Notes: generated from the sequence alone by a model not told the origin. A DNA stretch of 64,000 bases from Bombus terrestris (GCF_910591885.1 NC_063277.1:1736001-1800000), one strand, 5' to 3'; positions 25,045 to 38,359 are shown, counted from the first letter of the stretch. Program-made: numbers and translations.

Positions 25045-26681
25045 TTTCCAACCGAACTTTTTAAACGTAATGTGTTCAAATTATCGTGTTAAATCAACGC
25101 CTCCATCGCTTCCATTGCTTTCATCCCTTTCTTTCGGCATTCGCACTTTTCGATCGAAACTTTTTATAACGTAGAATTTCTTTGCAGTTCATTTGTAATA
25201 AAATTTAAACGCGAACGAAAATGCAATCAGTAATACGAAAGTCGCGCTACTAGTACATAAGAAACGTATATGCATGTATACGTATATATATACCAAAAGC
25301 TGTATACTGCATATCGCAGAGTGTGCTACACGCGTTATAATTGAGTAAAAGTCCTTTCTTATATGATAATTCTTGGTTACTTGAATATAGATAGTGTTTG
25401 TAATTTTGTGAACATAATGCACCAAGCAACGATATATGTTACAAATATATCGTTTAGTTATCGTTATTCAGTTACTGTGTTAGTTACTTAATTACTCTGT
25501 TATGATTTGAAGGAAGGAAGAAAGAAAAGAAAGGATCGGAAGGATTTTCAAAGCTATGTTTTCATCGAATAGATCCTCGACAGCTTTGTTTTTAGTATAA
25601 TTCAAAAAATTGTTTTATAAACCACGATAATCAAGGTTCGCGAAATAAACTTGGATCTTTGTTGAAACGAATGAAAACTGCCCGACAATAAGATTTCACA
25701 ATATATATATTAGCAAAGAAACACACTGTGAAACCTCTTTATAATCGTAAACGAAAAGCGTTTCGCGTGTTACCGTCTTCCTTTCGCGTTTCATCGATAA
25801 CTGGATACGATTTAGTACCAGGCAATGGTTTCCTAGGAGTAACACAACTCCGTTACCTTCAAGAAGATCGATACGCGCAGGAGGTGGGGAAAAGTAGAAG
25901 AAAGACCATTCGAATCTGCCATGATCGATCGGTTAAAAAAAGGCGAGAAAGTAAAAGATCTCGCAATCATCGCGCAGCAAATTATCACCAATTTTAATAT
26001 GAAAATGATTTAGCAATAGATCGAAGACTGTATCGGGAATGAGCCATTATTTAGCTTATAAAAATTATAGACTGCGTGACAGGCTGCGATATCAAATCAT
26101 TTAAATGATTTATTTTTTATCACATAATTTGTACAAATATCGATAGAAAATGTCGATAGAATTCCCGTCAAATACAATCATTTAGCAATCTACAGACTGT
26201 GTAATCTTACTAAAATGAAAAAAACAAGAATACAAGTACACGATTTATTAAAAGTAGCTCTTTTTAAATTTTGTGTATTAAGAATTATATGTACATATGT
26301 TGTAACCGTATAACTCTCACGCAAAATATACGAGCTATGTACACATACACGCACGCACATACACATACGTATATATACACACACGAATATATTTATTCAT
26401 GTGAATTAAATAATACTCTGTGATTTCAGTTCGTTGTCGCATATCTTACTGCTATCATACACTCGTTAGCTCCACGCGTTTACTTCGCTCGTATACTTAG
26501 AGTGGAACTTTGTTACTTAAAATTACATACGTTGGAAATACATATGTACAGATCGATCTCATAGAAATCAATCAGGTTTAATAATCAAAGTTTCGTCACC
26601 AATCTTTTAGTTGTTTTCAACGCATTTCTCTCAACTCTTTACACGTAAAAACGGAATAGATAGTGGTCGAGTGTTTATGAA
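25045..26681. other. CIMIP2 upstream region and IP6K 3' region
   Basis: Both flanking genes are on the minus strand, so this holds the CIMIP2 promoter side (near 25045) and the IP6K 3' UTR (below 26681). TTTATT on the plus strand, that is AATAAA on the transcribed strand, occurs near 26108 and 26391. Around 26340-26385 is an imperfect AC/TA-rich microsatellite. I find no coding region. Confidence 0.45.
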
Positions 26682-29600
26682 TTAATCTTCGGTCAAAATT
26701 TCAAGGAGAAGCCGTTTTAAGCTGTCGAGACCAGTTAGAAAACCACAGTCCGGGCCTTGGTACACCATAGGAGTAGGAGACGAGTTACAAGCCACGGTAG
26801 AACCATGAACAAAAGTCGTGTGTGCAAAGTCAATCATTCTTACATCGACTCGTGCTTCCTGAGATTTCTGTTTCATCTTCTTCGAACGATAAGGATACGA
26901 GGTATATCTACGAAGTAAATTTAAATATCATTTGTTTCCCGTTTAATAATTGTAAATACTGTCGATTTGGCAGCTTGATAAATTCATACATATCGAATAT
27001 TTAATTATTCTTAATACCTGTTTGACATATTGGCACATTCAAGTTCCCCTTCTATTCTCTCGTCCCTCTTGTAAATGTGAAATAACCGATGTCCGCGTCT
27101 TTGCCACTGTGATCCAGAATCCGACGTAATTTCTGTATCGGAACTAGTATCTTGCGTCTCATTGTCCGAGCTTTGTCCAAAATAAAATTCATCGTTTGTA
27201 GTGCCGTAAAGCATCCACTGTTCGTATCTCGGAGAATGAAGCACCCTGTCGATCAAGCTGTCCGCAGATTCGACGAAAACTGTCTCCTCGCTGCTGGGAT
27301 TGTCAGTGGATCATCGCATAGAACGTATTAACTTAATTATTGCTCGATTCATTTGCCTCTCTTCAAATATTGTCTAATATTGAAATTAGTAAAATATATA
27401 ATATGGGCCGCGCAAAAAATTCGCAATTTCTCAATAATGAACACGCGATCTTCATGTATGCAAATACACTATACACGTAATATTTATTTTTCATCGAAAT
27501 TTCTACCCTACAATTATTATTAAGCTTATAGTAAGTGCAATAAAACCGAATGATCGGTTAACCTTCCTTAATCAATGGAATTAATACAACAAACGTCGCA
27601 TATCATGTCCTATTATTTTTTCCATTTTTTGTACAATTATTACTCAATTTTCATCAAGTAAAATCATAAAAATATACGTAATAAATGTGTAAAATACATT
27701 GGCTATTTAATCACGTCGAAAGAAACTAAATGTAATTAAAACATAAGTTAACTAAACAGGATAGCACGAAATCTTGTTCTTCACATTGACTTTGGAAATA
27801 TTTTGAATAATAATAATAATAATAGAAATAAAAGAAATCTTAATTGTATGAATAATCTAAAATTTCATTCAGTTTTAGGAACTTTACTTAATGATTAGAC
27901 AATTTTTAGATTCAATTCTATTTATCGAGGAAATACAACGAAGTTTTGACACAGCCCCATCATTAGATCTCACATGGTACAATGTATATGACCTCTTACC
28001 ATCTATTAATAACCCTTTTACTGCCCCAACCGTAGCGGGCATGCAGGCCCTGTGGGTCATATATTGTCGAGTAAAAGAGAATGTTTATATCTTAATATAC
28101 AGGATGCAAAGTAAATGGTAATACCTTTCAGGAAATTTCTTTTTTATTTTATGGTAAAATCAGAAATTTTTCATTTATTTTACTGTGTGTTCAATATGAT
28201 TGTGAATACCTTGGCATACTACTGTATCTTATGAGAGAATTTACGACTTTCAAATCTAATATCTTAATTTTATATCATTTAATTTGCATTTTTTATAAAA
28301 GCATCCAAGTATATTATTTTTACAATTTGTTCGCGTTATAAAGTTAATTTCGTAATAAAATAATTATAATATAGTTTTGATAATATAGTATTATTTAACG
28401 TTTCTATAACACGTATCTATAACTGGTAATTCGTCTCCTTATATCGTTTATACCATAAAATAAAGGGTCGTGTGTGCACGTGCGCAAACGCACACGATAT
28501 ATATATATATATATATAGTAGCTTTTTTTACACATATACATACATATTTTAAACTCGAAAAGATAAATTAAACGAGCAATTTGTATAAATTTATTTCTCA
28601 TGTAACAAAATTCACCACTTACTGAACGTCTTGTATATTTGATTTCGTTTACTACAAAATGTGAAGTTAAATCAACTTAAATTATGGAAATATACTCATG
28701 AACTGTTGAAAAGTGAACACGCACGCACGTATATGTGCCACGTATGCATATATGCGGGCTGAGAATGTAACGTTAAAATAAGTTACAACACTACCGAAAA
28801 ATAAAAATAAAAGATCGATCAAATAAAACTAAATAAGAAGATTCTTGATGTTTTCAATTCTGAACAACGACTGATCATATCATCGGTTCATCGATCAACG
28901 AAATTGACTACGATAATATGTATTTAAACTATTCTCGGCTATGTCTACCCATCTAATGTGTCTGAAAATTACACACATAGTTTTCTTACGACACTTTATC
29001 ATATTCCTCGATAATTATATGAAAAATGTAACATATAAAATACAGAAGAAGACAAGTGAACATGTACATTGTAGATGCAAGTTATTAAAGATACCAAAAC
29101 GCGATGCACGATAATTAGTCCTAAAATGCATCTGATAGTTTGTTTAAACGTGAATTGCATTTAAAACGCAGAGAATGATTCAGTTCAGGTTAAGAAGTCT
29201 ACTATTTCATTAATACACTACACATCTTATGAAACATTCTTTGTATACATATACGTATACGTATACACATACATATATATATGCAATACAATGTAAATAT
29301 CCCTTTAACTCCTTTGATTTTAATGTTTAAATATTTGCTCCTAATAACTTTTGTAGAGCTTTTACTCTACTCTTGAGCAACAATATACCTACGAAAGGAT
29401 TTTGAAATCCACCATTTTCAGCTCTGATCCTCCCCTAGTAAGAAACTGATCGGGCTCGATTAGGAACTGGTATTGCCGCGCTTTATTATAGTTCGGCCGT
29501 AATAAAGAGCAGTTTTCTAAAAAGTGATGGTACACAGAAATATACATGCTTAAATAACGAAAATATCACACTGTCAGTTTGTTAGTGTAACAATACCATA

Positions 29601-32600
29601 AAAGGTAGCTTATGATTATCTACTCTTCACTGATAAATTTCTCCAATTTTTCCAAGATACATAGAGTTTGCATCAATTCTAAGCTATCTAAGCATTTAAT
29701 TTATTAATTTCAGCGACTCGAATACAAATTGGTCTTACGCCAGCTTCGATGATTAATAGAAATTCATTAAAAAACAGATCATTAATCAGTCGTATGTAAA
29801 TACATACTAGTAGTAGTAAGAAATGAATGAGGATTCACCAAAAAGTCTCTTTTATATTATTAAGATATTTTATAAATACTTCTACGTATATACATGTAAT
29901 GATCTAATTGTTCACACAGGAACTACTTTTAACGTTACACTACATACGATAGTCTTAATCGTTGAAAACATCAAATATTAATACACTAAGGCGTTGAACG
30001 TGCGATATTTTCTCTAAACCGATTTTTAACAACATGTAATTGAAATAAACAATTCGAATATATTAGAATCGTCGTAATAACTAACCCTCCAATTTTCTGA
30101 TGGAGTATGTTATACCTTCAATTTTAGAATATATTTACAGAATTACTAACATCCTGTTATATGCAGGTTACTTTAAATTTAATGAAATATAATTGACTTC
30201 CTTTGATTACTTCGAGAATGGTACAAGTTTTAATGAATTATTTATTTAAAGGAGGAAAAGTAGCGCAAAAAAGGGAAAGAGAGAAGGAAAGAAAAGAAGA
30301 AAAAAGAAGAAAGGGAAAGTAATGTACAAGTATGACGTGATTCAGACGAAATATCAAAAGATGTATCGAATGAAATACGCGCGTAATCCGATATCTTATA
30401 ATTACATACTTCACCAGATAACGCGCATGTTTCGACTTCTACTTAATACATACATATATCGGAGGGTTAAACGTATTAAATCAGAATGTTTATGTTTCTA
30501 TGTTCAATTATTATCTAATTATAATATTCGAAACAAAAAAATAAAGAAAGTATCTATTATATTCCTAGTGTTGTAATACACCAAAACAATACATAAAAAC
30601 AGCAAATATGCTAATAAATCAATAAATTAATGAGTAAATTACTCAATAAATAAATAAATAAAAGCGTATAAAGAAATATTGCACCTGAAAATTACTCTGC
30701 CATCGAATCTTAACAGCATCACAACGTTAGGAATTTAATTTAGTTCGTTCCATATTGAATCGCCTTTTATTGCAAATAGATTTCAAGAAAATCGTAATCA
30801 AATCGTGTGTCATACGTATCGAAGTACACTCACGTTAATTTCAAGTCTATGTATTGTCTGAAAAAGTTTTATTGTACGCATTAAGAAATAATAATTTACG
30901 AATATTAATATTTATAGCAAATCAAGACGGAACGAGCAATAATTTTTTATTCATAAATATCAACGACAATGTATACACGCTAATGAGCAAAAAAGAGTCG
31001 ATCACAAACCTTGTAGGGTAAAAACTGGCGACACGTTTGGTCTCTTTAACTGTCGCTTCAGCAAATCCCCTGCGCAAAGTATTCGTTTGGCTGATTTCCT
31101 TTTCCATAGTAACATTACAATCTGGAGAACTGTTATTTATATCACCGTCGTAACAACCATCAGACGTATGAGGACCATCGTTAACGAAGGTAGAACTGAT
31201 TGATTCTTCATTCATCTGTAATGCAGACGATGAATGGCCGAATCCCGAAAAATCCTTTTGATAACCTTCGTAAACGACTAACAATGAACTGAAACAAATT
31301 TAAAAGAGAACATTTCTAATATACTAAATATCATATATTAAAATATCACATTTTCTATTGATTTTTAAATTATAAAATTTCAAACATTCGAATGATTTGT
31401 GTGATTCAATTCAGATATATTTGTATGTAAAATAAAGTTCTTGAAAATATTCCAATAGTATATTTGAGAAAACTTACCACGAATAAAATCGGTAGCTGCT
31501 TTGCCTTTCAATCGCACGTCGTAATTGTTCTAACCGTGATACCACTTTTTCGATGACCAACGTTCGTAAATAAAAGCCATTATGAAAGAATCTATACAAT
31601 GCTGCTTTAAAACCTTCTTCATTTAACTCCCTGCCCCAGTATTTATCTCTTTTTACGTAATGATCGGTATCAGCTTGATAAACCTGTAACATATATTATT
31701 TATATTAGTATTTGATACTGTACAGATTTTAAGGTAAATACTACAACAAACCTGCATTCCACATAGTCTAACACCTAACGAGGCTGATGTACTAGCAGCA
31801 CACTTTGCAATTTGTTTACTACGTTTTTCGGCAGATGCATCATCACCATGTTGCCTGGTCCCCATTTTCAGATCCAATATACACGGATGAATATATTGTG
31901 ATGTTATATTTTCCAGTAAAAGAAAATCTGCTTTTGTATAGAAAAATAGAAAGAAAAAAGTAATTTACAAAGGGCACATCTTTTACATTGCATCATTCTT
32001 ATCATTCTTTTCTTTGAAATTTGACAAATTGCATATTGTACATACACTGCCTGTTTGATGCATTTTCCAAATGCATTTCTGGCTTTAATATCCCTCCTAA
32101 TGTGTTGTCACGGTGAATTTTCATTCTACAACAAAGAGATTGTGATACGTAAAATTTACTTTCATTTTTTTTTGTTGCCTCAATAACCTAAAAGTATTCT
32201 ATGCATTCATTTATGTAATGTAACTTTGATACAATTTATTAAAAATCATTCAAACACAAACCTTAATACATCTTCTCTCTTTCTTTTACTTGAATTGTGT
32301 CCCTGTCTATTATTATCTTGTTCTCTAAAGCTTGGGCTATAACGTTTGTCTAATGTAACCTCACTGCTGTTAGAAGCTTGTAAAACACCTGAAACATTGA
32401 AAAAATAACATTAAATTATTAAAACTCCTACTTTCCACTACTGATTACCGCTATATGTTAAGCAAAAATATATGTCTACAGACTATCTTAATCCATTTTA
32501 AATTGTTTCAATTTTAAACTTTTATCATAAAGATTTAATTGTACAATTCATTTGCTTTAGACAAACATATTTCTTATCTCTAAACACAAATTTATATAAT

Positions 32601-33138
32601 ACAAAAAGTTTAATATTTTAATTAAATATAATATAGAATTATAAAGATAGAAAACAATAAAGCCATTTTACCTTTGAATTTTGGAACAAAAATTTGAATG
32701 TCTTGTGGAATGTTTTGATAAAAGTCAAGTTCTCTGCAGTTTAATGGTTTACAAATAGTATTCTGATTGAGTAAAAGCAATCTGGTATGTCCACCAACCT
32801 ATAAAAAGTTATTGCTTTATTATGGGATTAAATGTTGTCCACAATATACAATTAGATTCTAAATGTATGCAACAAAACTAGTAAAATACCATATACATTG
32901 ATTAAATATTCATGTAATTTGTAAGATTATATGTAATTTGAAAAATATGTAATAAAATTTTATAAGTAAACTACAAGTCACTATAAATAATAGAGCTGTT
33001 AATTTACTTCCATTCATTTAATATTATTACTATTCTTCCTGTAAATAAAATGAAATGAAAACAAAAACAATGTGATGTTTCATTACAAGTTACATTTACA
33101 CAGATATTTACATTTACATTTTACATTTTATTTACATT

Positions 33139-33183
<45 letters not shown>

Positions 33184-33469
33184 CAATTGAACAGTTTGAT
33201 GTGATTTACAATAAAATCAAGCAAAAACAAAAATTGTTCACACCAAGAATCAACACTATGTATAGTGTGACTGAAAAGTGAAACAATGAAAAACAAATGA
33301 CAAACAGAATATTTCAGACGTTATTTTATTTAAAGAAGTTAGTACACACCAATAAGATAAATTATCGTCTTACCTGATTCTTAAGCGGTAGTAACGCAAC
33401 TTCATCATTCTCCTGCAGAAAGGAGGAACTACTATTTGTATTGTGGCACTGCGATTTTGTTTCTCCCAT
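26682..33469 (-). CDS. IP6K: Inositol hexakisphosphate kinase
   Basis: Converts InsP6 to 5-diphosphoinositol pentakisphosphate (5-InsP7). Nine minus-strand exons join in phase: 33469-33374, 32798-32672, 32388-32262, 32125-32046, 31927-31752, 31683-31478, 31288-31010, 27293-27018 and 26907-26682, giving 530 residues. Key features: VGGHTRLLLLN near residue 33; the inositol-binding PxxxDxKxG motif as PCILDLKMG (158-166) followed by TRQHGDDAS; SSYRFYS (about 264-270); and the metal/ATP-binding DFAHTT from Asp482. Between SLLVVYEG (to 279) and VDVRMIDF (from 476) lie about 195 residues that are Ser/Asp/Glu-rich and look disordered; they are encoded by exons 7, 8 and the start of 9. Intron 7 is 3.7 kb. 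Exon 8 has a CAGCAG tandem acceptor (27290/27293). Confidence 0.95.
27294..31009. other. 3.7-kb intron of IP6K
   Basis: AT-rich, with scattered simple repeats, including TA repeats at 28497-28517 next to a GT/GC-alternating stretch (28468-28496) and TATACG-type repeats near 29250-29283. I see no second gene, tRNA or conserved coding block in it. Confidence 0.6.
33090..33183. repeat. TTTACA repeats followed by an AT microsatellite
   Basis: Imperfect TTTACA units (about 33090-33141) run into about 18 AT dinucleotides (33142-33178). The block lies in IP6K intron 1. Confidence 0.9.
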
Positions 33470-35669
33470 ACCCCAGGTATCTGACAAATATACCATACCC
33501 GCTAACTATAGTTCAAGAAATGAAACTCAACACCAAAACAAATTATTCTCACGATCTTTATTTCTGTGTATTTTGTCGATATGTTTCCCACCCATTCAAT
33601 ATTACTGACTAACTTGCTCTCAATACATTTTTCTTGAATGCGTCACCATGTTGAAAGAACGGTAAAACATTATTATCAACAATTATAAAATAAACTTTTA
33701 AATACCCGTAGTGTTCTATTACAATCAATTTTTCATGAGTAATAATATAAACACAAAAAAAATATTACTGTAAACCGTAAACGACACTACAAGATCAGCT
33801 GTGCAATGACTACGATTGAAGATGCAAATTCCTTTGCCGAAGGGCATGTGGAAATTAGGAAAGTTTTAGGAAAAATGCTCCATCTAGCGGAGAAAGAGTT
33901 AAACAGGAACAAATATTAGAAAGAGTTCGCTTCAGATCGGTCAAGATACAACCTCACTTCATTTGTAAGCACACACATATATATATGTATTTCTATGTTT
34001 GTAAAAGCAAAGTTTGCAGCGTTTTGTATAGCGCAATCATGGTTTTACACACAGGTCTGAACCACCACTGGAAGGAGGAGGCCTTTAATGTCAAAAGTTG
34101 TCCTTTACAAATCGAACGTTGCGATCGAGAAGTTAGAATTTTGTATCTAACGTCACTCTTGATGAAAACATTCAAGATAAAGAATATGAACTAAACCACT
34201 GAGTTTACTCCATGACTAGACTAAACTACTTTCCATAAATTTTCACCATTTATTTAAAGTAAATACATATACAATATATACAATTACATACAATTTAAAT
34301 GTAAATTAAATACAATTAATTAAAATACATATACAATATATACAATTACATACAATTTAAATGTGTAAATACATATACAATTTATTTAAAGTAAATACAT
34401 ATACAATATTTCATTTGGTATGGAAAAATATTGTTGATTATTAATGTACAACAATTAATTAAAAATAAATATTAATTATGAACCTTTATTAAATATGTAC
34501 ATATTATTTGCAACAAAAAAGTTTAATAAAATTACAACTTTCAAATCAACTATCTACACATATATATTTAACACTTTTATATTTGACGTACATTATATGG
34601 CGTATATGAAATATAACATTTACCAGGAAATTAAATTTGTTTTTTGTTTTTCTAATTCATTAAAAAATTGTAACTATTAACACTATCTGTAATATACATA
34701 TGTAAATACTATCATGCACAAAATATTATTCATGATTGAAACGTTTCAAATATTATATTATTGTTAAATTTTGTACTGAAAAACTAAAATTATAGTATAA
34801 TTTTAGGGTTTATAAAAGTTGTTAATAATGAAAAGAATATTTATATTATATAATATTTATTAGATATTAGTTAAATATAAAATAATAATACAATGATAAT
34901 AATCATACATATAAGAAAAAAATTGATTTGTATTATCAGTGAGAAAATTCCTTCTCTACTATTATTATTATTATGGTGCTATTTTTTTTTTTTTTATATC
35001 CTCTGCTACTTGGTTCGCCATGAATCGAATATGCAACCACATTAAGGGAAGAAAGAGAGAAGCAAAGACGATCGGGTCCGAGTTATTTCTATACGATGGC
35101 GTTACATGATGAATCCTAACTTTTCGATTGAAGCGCCATATTGCAAATAAATTGACCAACATCTTTCAATTACTGAGATCTTTACCCTCATCACGGGAGT
35201 TTCCAGATCTGTATATACCGTGAGCACATCGTATTCGAGAAGTTAATCGAAAGACAGAATATATATGTAAAAAGTAACGCGATCTTGTGCATGGAGATAC
35301 ACATAAGGAACTCAATTATGGTTTGACATGTACAGCGTCAATTTTGAAGTGCTGTAGAAAGATATTTTTAATTTTCGTACAGTTAATAGCTTGCGAAAAG
35401 TTTTATTTCGAGTAATTCAGACTTCAAAAGCAATGTATAATTATTCTATTAACTACAATCGATTAACAGTTTTTTCTAGCTCGGTATTTAGCATATGTAC
35501 TACATTTGCAAACCATATATAATATATTAAATACTATATCGGTACAATATTATAATTAAATAGTTCGATAAAAATTTAAATATGTACGAGGAATATACTG
35601 GTTATTTACTATTACTTGTATTATTTTTTACATAAAGATTATTTTATTTTGTCCTTGTAGTTACACATT
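33470..35669. other. Spacer between IP6K and RpS8
   Basis: The first few hundred bases on the IP6K side should hold its promoter. A dispersed-repeat fragment sits at about 34048-34196, and a direct repeat at 34254-34410. The remainder is AT-rich with no supportable coding region. Confidence 0.45.
34254..34410. repeat. Tandem AT-rich repeat, about 62-bp period
   Basis: The segment beginning AAATACATATACAATATATA and ending AATTTAAATG occurs at 34261 and again at 34323, almost identical over about 40 bp. A shorter related piece, TAAAGTAAATACATATACAA, frames the array at about 34255 and 34387. Confidence 0.85.
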
Positions 35670-38359
35670 TTACTTAGCTTTCTTGCTTTTAATTTTTCTC
35701 ATATAAAATTCAAGTTCTTTTCCTTCAAGTATATAACCATCCGCTCGACCGCATTGTCCAGGTCTACTTGATATACAAGCTGAAATCAAAATTTAAATTT
35801 GATAACTCAAAATTCATAAGAAAGTGTTTCCTTTATCTTAGTATTCAAGTAACACATGATGCGCGTGTTACTAAACGCAAAGAATGTAACAATTCCTTAT
35901 ACAAAGTTATTTGTGATGTTTCACGCAATCAGGCCAATTTATATGAATCTAGAATGGTAGAAAAGTTTTTCATAAAGGAAAATTAAGTGGTTTTATACAT
36001 AATGCATGAGGTATGTATTTTTATTCCGAAAATCTAGACGTTTTGGAGATTTTAAAGTCATCACTACTTTTAAATTGTATCAATCAAATCAATTGAATCA
36101 ATTAATTGATGCACGTTTTATTACTTTCTACAAAAAGTATTAACACTTTTACATCCGGTGACACCAACATGTTGTGCAGGCTAAATGTTAGTGTCCGGTG
36201 ATACAACGTTGGTGTTCAACACAAGGTAAACCTTTACGTAAAGTTCACGAACTTGAAATTTGTTACCAAAAATCGACGGTTATTGCTTAAAGATATTAAT
36301 AAATTTACACGGATGACAATGTTAAGGCATTTTGGTCGAAAATTGTTCAAAATTATTCAAAAGATATTTTAACTAGGGACTTATCATACGAAAGATAAGA
36401 AAAACAAGCACAACAGTGTTGCATTATGTCTTTTCTTATTTTTCTTTATCTTTCAAGATTCTACATAACTAAAGATAAAATATCTATTGAACTAATTTCA
36501 GACACAATCCAACATTTTTTTATAAGAAATAACAATACATGTCAATTGAGATGCAAAGCAAAGTATGGCTCAATTTAGAAAAGTAAAAATGGCTTTAAAA
36601 TGTTTGAACCATATAATTATAGCCATAGAATTGCATGAAACATTTTGTATGAATATAAATAGAGAATAAGTCTTAATAATTACATCACAACACAATAATG
36701 TAAACAAATCTAAACTAGCAATATTAAAGATAATGAAATTGATCTAAATTTTGTTTTGGGACACAACAAATTTGTCATTTTTTTTGTATATTATAAAAAG
36801 TATTTCACAATATGAACTACTTTTGTATCTCGAAACGAAGTTCAACCTACATTTGTGATATTCGCATATGCATACTGAAAAATTAATTTATACAATATAT
36901 TGTACGGAATAATGTGTTTGTTAAAATATTTTGCTTACCAAGGACACGTCCTGTAGCAAACTGTTCTTCTAAAGCGGGCTCGACTTTAGCAAATCGCTGT
37001 CTCGCCTTGTATTTAGATTCTGCTTTTTTTGAGCGTTTTTTATTTAAAACTTCTTCTTCAGCTTCAGTCTATTTTAAATATTTATTAATTTATTAGATCA
37101 TTTAATTGTTAATGACATAAATAAAAAAAAGTGTATTCACTTACCAATTTTGCACCTCGTTTACGACCCAATGGTAAAACGTAATGAGCTTCATACCATT
37201 GTCTGAAAGGTGTTGCATCAATGGTAACAATTGCATTCTTTACAAGAGTTTTAGTTCTCACCAATTCATTGTTTGATGCGTTATAAACTACATCAATAAT
37301 ACGTGTCTTTCTTGTAGTACATTCAGAACCCCATGAAAAATTTCCTGTATCTAAACGAAGGGCTCTATATTTCTTGTTACCACCTCTTGTACGTACCTAA
37401 TTTACATATGAATATAGATGGTTATGATTGTTTAGTAACAAATAAATAATATATAATACACTATTTCATTCAGTACGCTGTGGGATATAAGTCAGCACAA
37501 TATTCAGAGTAGGTAAAGGTAGTCATCACTATGTTTCTATATTGCTACGCTAATTGTCATAAGAAAAAGAAATCATATATCTTTATACAAAAATACCTTT
37601 ATAGTTTTTAAAAGTGAATATATTGCATAATAGATAATATATATCAGTAGATTCATTATGCTTTGTTTCTGATAAATTATGAAATTCATAAAACAGGTAT
37701 CTTTTGCTTCTGACAACGATAAGTAAAATATAGAGTTTCATGATAAAGGATTGTTTAATAATACCGTATGAATACGTTGAGTTCCAAGTTTTGTGTTTGC
37801 AGCTGGGCGTCCTAATTCGAATTTCCTCTTCTTGCGGAGTGGTTTTCTTTTACCACCAGTTGCTCGTCTCTTATGCCAATGATCACGAGAGATACCTGCA
37901 ATATCAAATAAATATTTGTATATATAGTAAAATACATAAGGAACATTTTATATATGTAGAGATACTACTGATAACACAACATAATACACTTCCAACTTAA
38001 TAAACAACACAAGAATGAAAAACGTTAAAGACATATATGTACATATATCTTGTATTGCATGTTTGAAAACATAATAAACTTAAAATCAGTAAATGAAAGC
38101 TATGATAAATATATAATTAAGCAAAAATAAAGTAGATTATAAAGAAAAATTGATTAAAATAATGAAATTGCTAAAGCTGGCGATATATCAAACATTTTTA
38201 ACCATTTAAGTTATATTTATGAAAGTAATATCCATCCGAATCAAAGAAATTGATGTTTTTATAAATGATTAATGATTATTCAATAATAATTTTAATGTCA
38301 AAGATATTGATTCAAAGCGATAAAAACAAAACTCATATCCACCCAAACAACTTACCCAT
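35670..38359 (-). CDS. RpS8: Ribosomal protein S8 (eS8)
   Basis: Structural protein of the 40S subunit. Five minus-strand exons join in phase: 38359-38356 (ATG plus one base), 37895-37765, 37396-37145, 37068-36939 and 35779-35670, giving 208 residues, the usual eukaryotic eS8 length. It opens MGISRDHWHKRRATGGKRKP, has RKKRKFELGRPAANTKLG and RTRGGNKKYRALRLDTGNF, and ends GKELEFYMRKIKSKKAK. The ATG-plus-one-base first exon is typical of ribosomal protein genes. The 5' leader is very short and begins with a probable pyrimidine tract (TOP). AATAAA on the coding strand lies at 35648-35643, about 22 bases after the stop. Intron 2 carries a probable C/D snoRNA. Intron 4 is 1.16 kb and contains an inverted repeat. 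Confidence 0.98.
36154..36217. repeat. Imperfect inverted repeat in RpS8 intron 4
   Basis: ACACCAACATGTTGT (36161-36175) pairs with ACAACGTTGGTGT (36203-36215) with a two-base bulge. Superimposed on this, TCCGGTGA occurs as a direct repeat at 36154 and 36194. No coding potential. Confidence 0.7.
37468..37534 (-). ncRNA. Probable box C/D snoRNA in RpS8 intron 2
   Basis: On the RpS8-transcribed strand the order is: box C GTGATGA (37530-37524), 15 bases, D' box CTGA (37508-37505), 5 bases, C'-like GTGCTGA (37499-37493), 18 bases, box D CTGA (37474-37471). Short complementary ends (CAT before box C, ATG after box D) could start the terminal stem. Total length of 67 bases and the spacing between boxes are typical of C/D guide RNAs, which direct 2'-O-methylation of rRNA or snRNA. 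Ribosomal protein introns are classic hosts. The candidate guide before box D is ATATCCCACAGCGTA; the one before D' is CTACCTTTACCTACT. I have not been able to identify the targets. The terminal stem is short, which is the main weakness. Confidence 0.55.

Noticed and set aside
9641..33469. Functional linkage of HDAC1 and IP6K because class I HDAC complexes bind inositol phosphates
   Set aside because: The two genes are 14 kb apart on opposite strands with four unrelated genes nearby; co-location alone is no evidence of a joint system.
33985..34194. 69-codon plus-strand open frame near 34.1 kb
   Set aside because: No recognisable protein; it coincides with the dispersed-repeat fragment shared with 56.7 kb.
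35985..36064. GTGATGA at 36064-36058 (minus) as a second RpS8 snoRNA box C
   Set aside because: No CTGA box D within about 100 bases downstream on the same strand.
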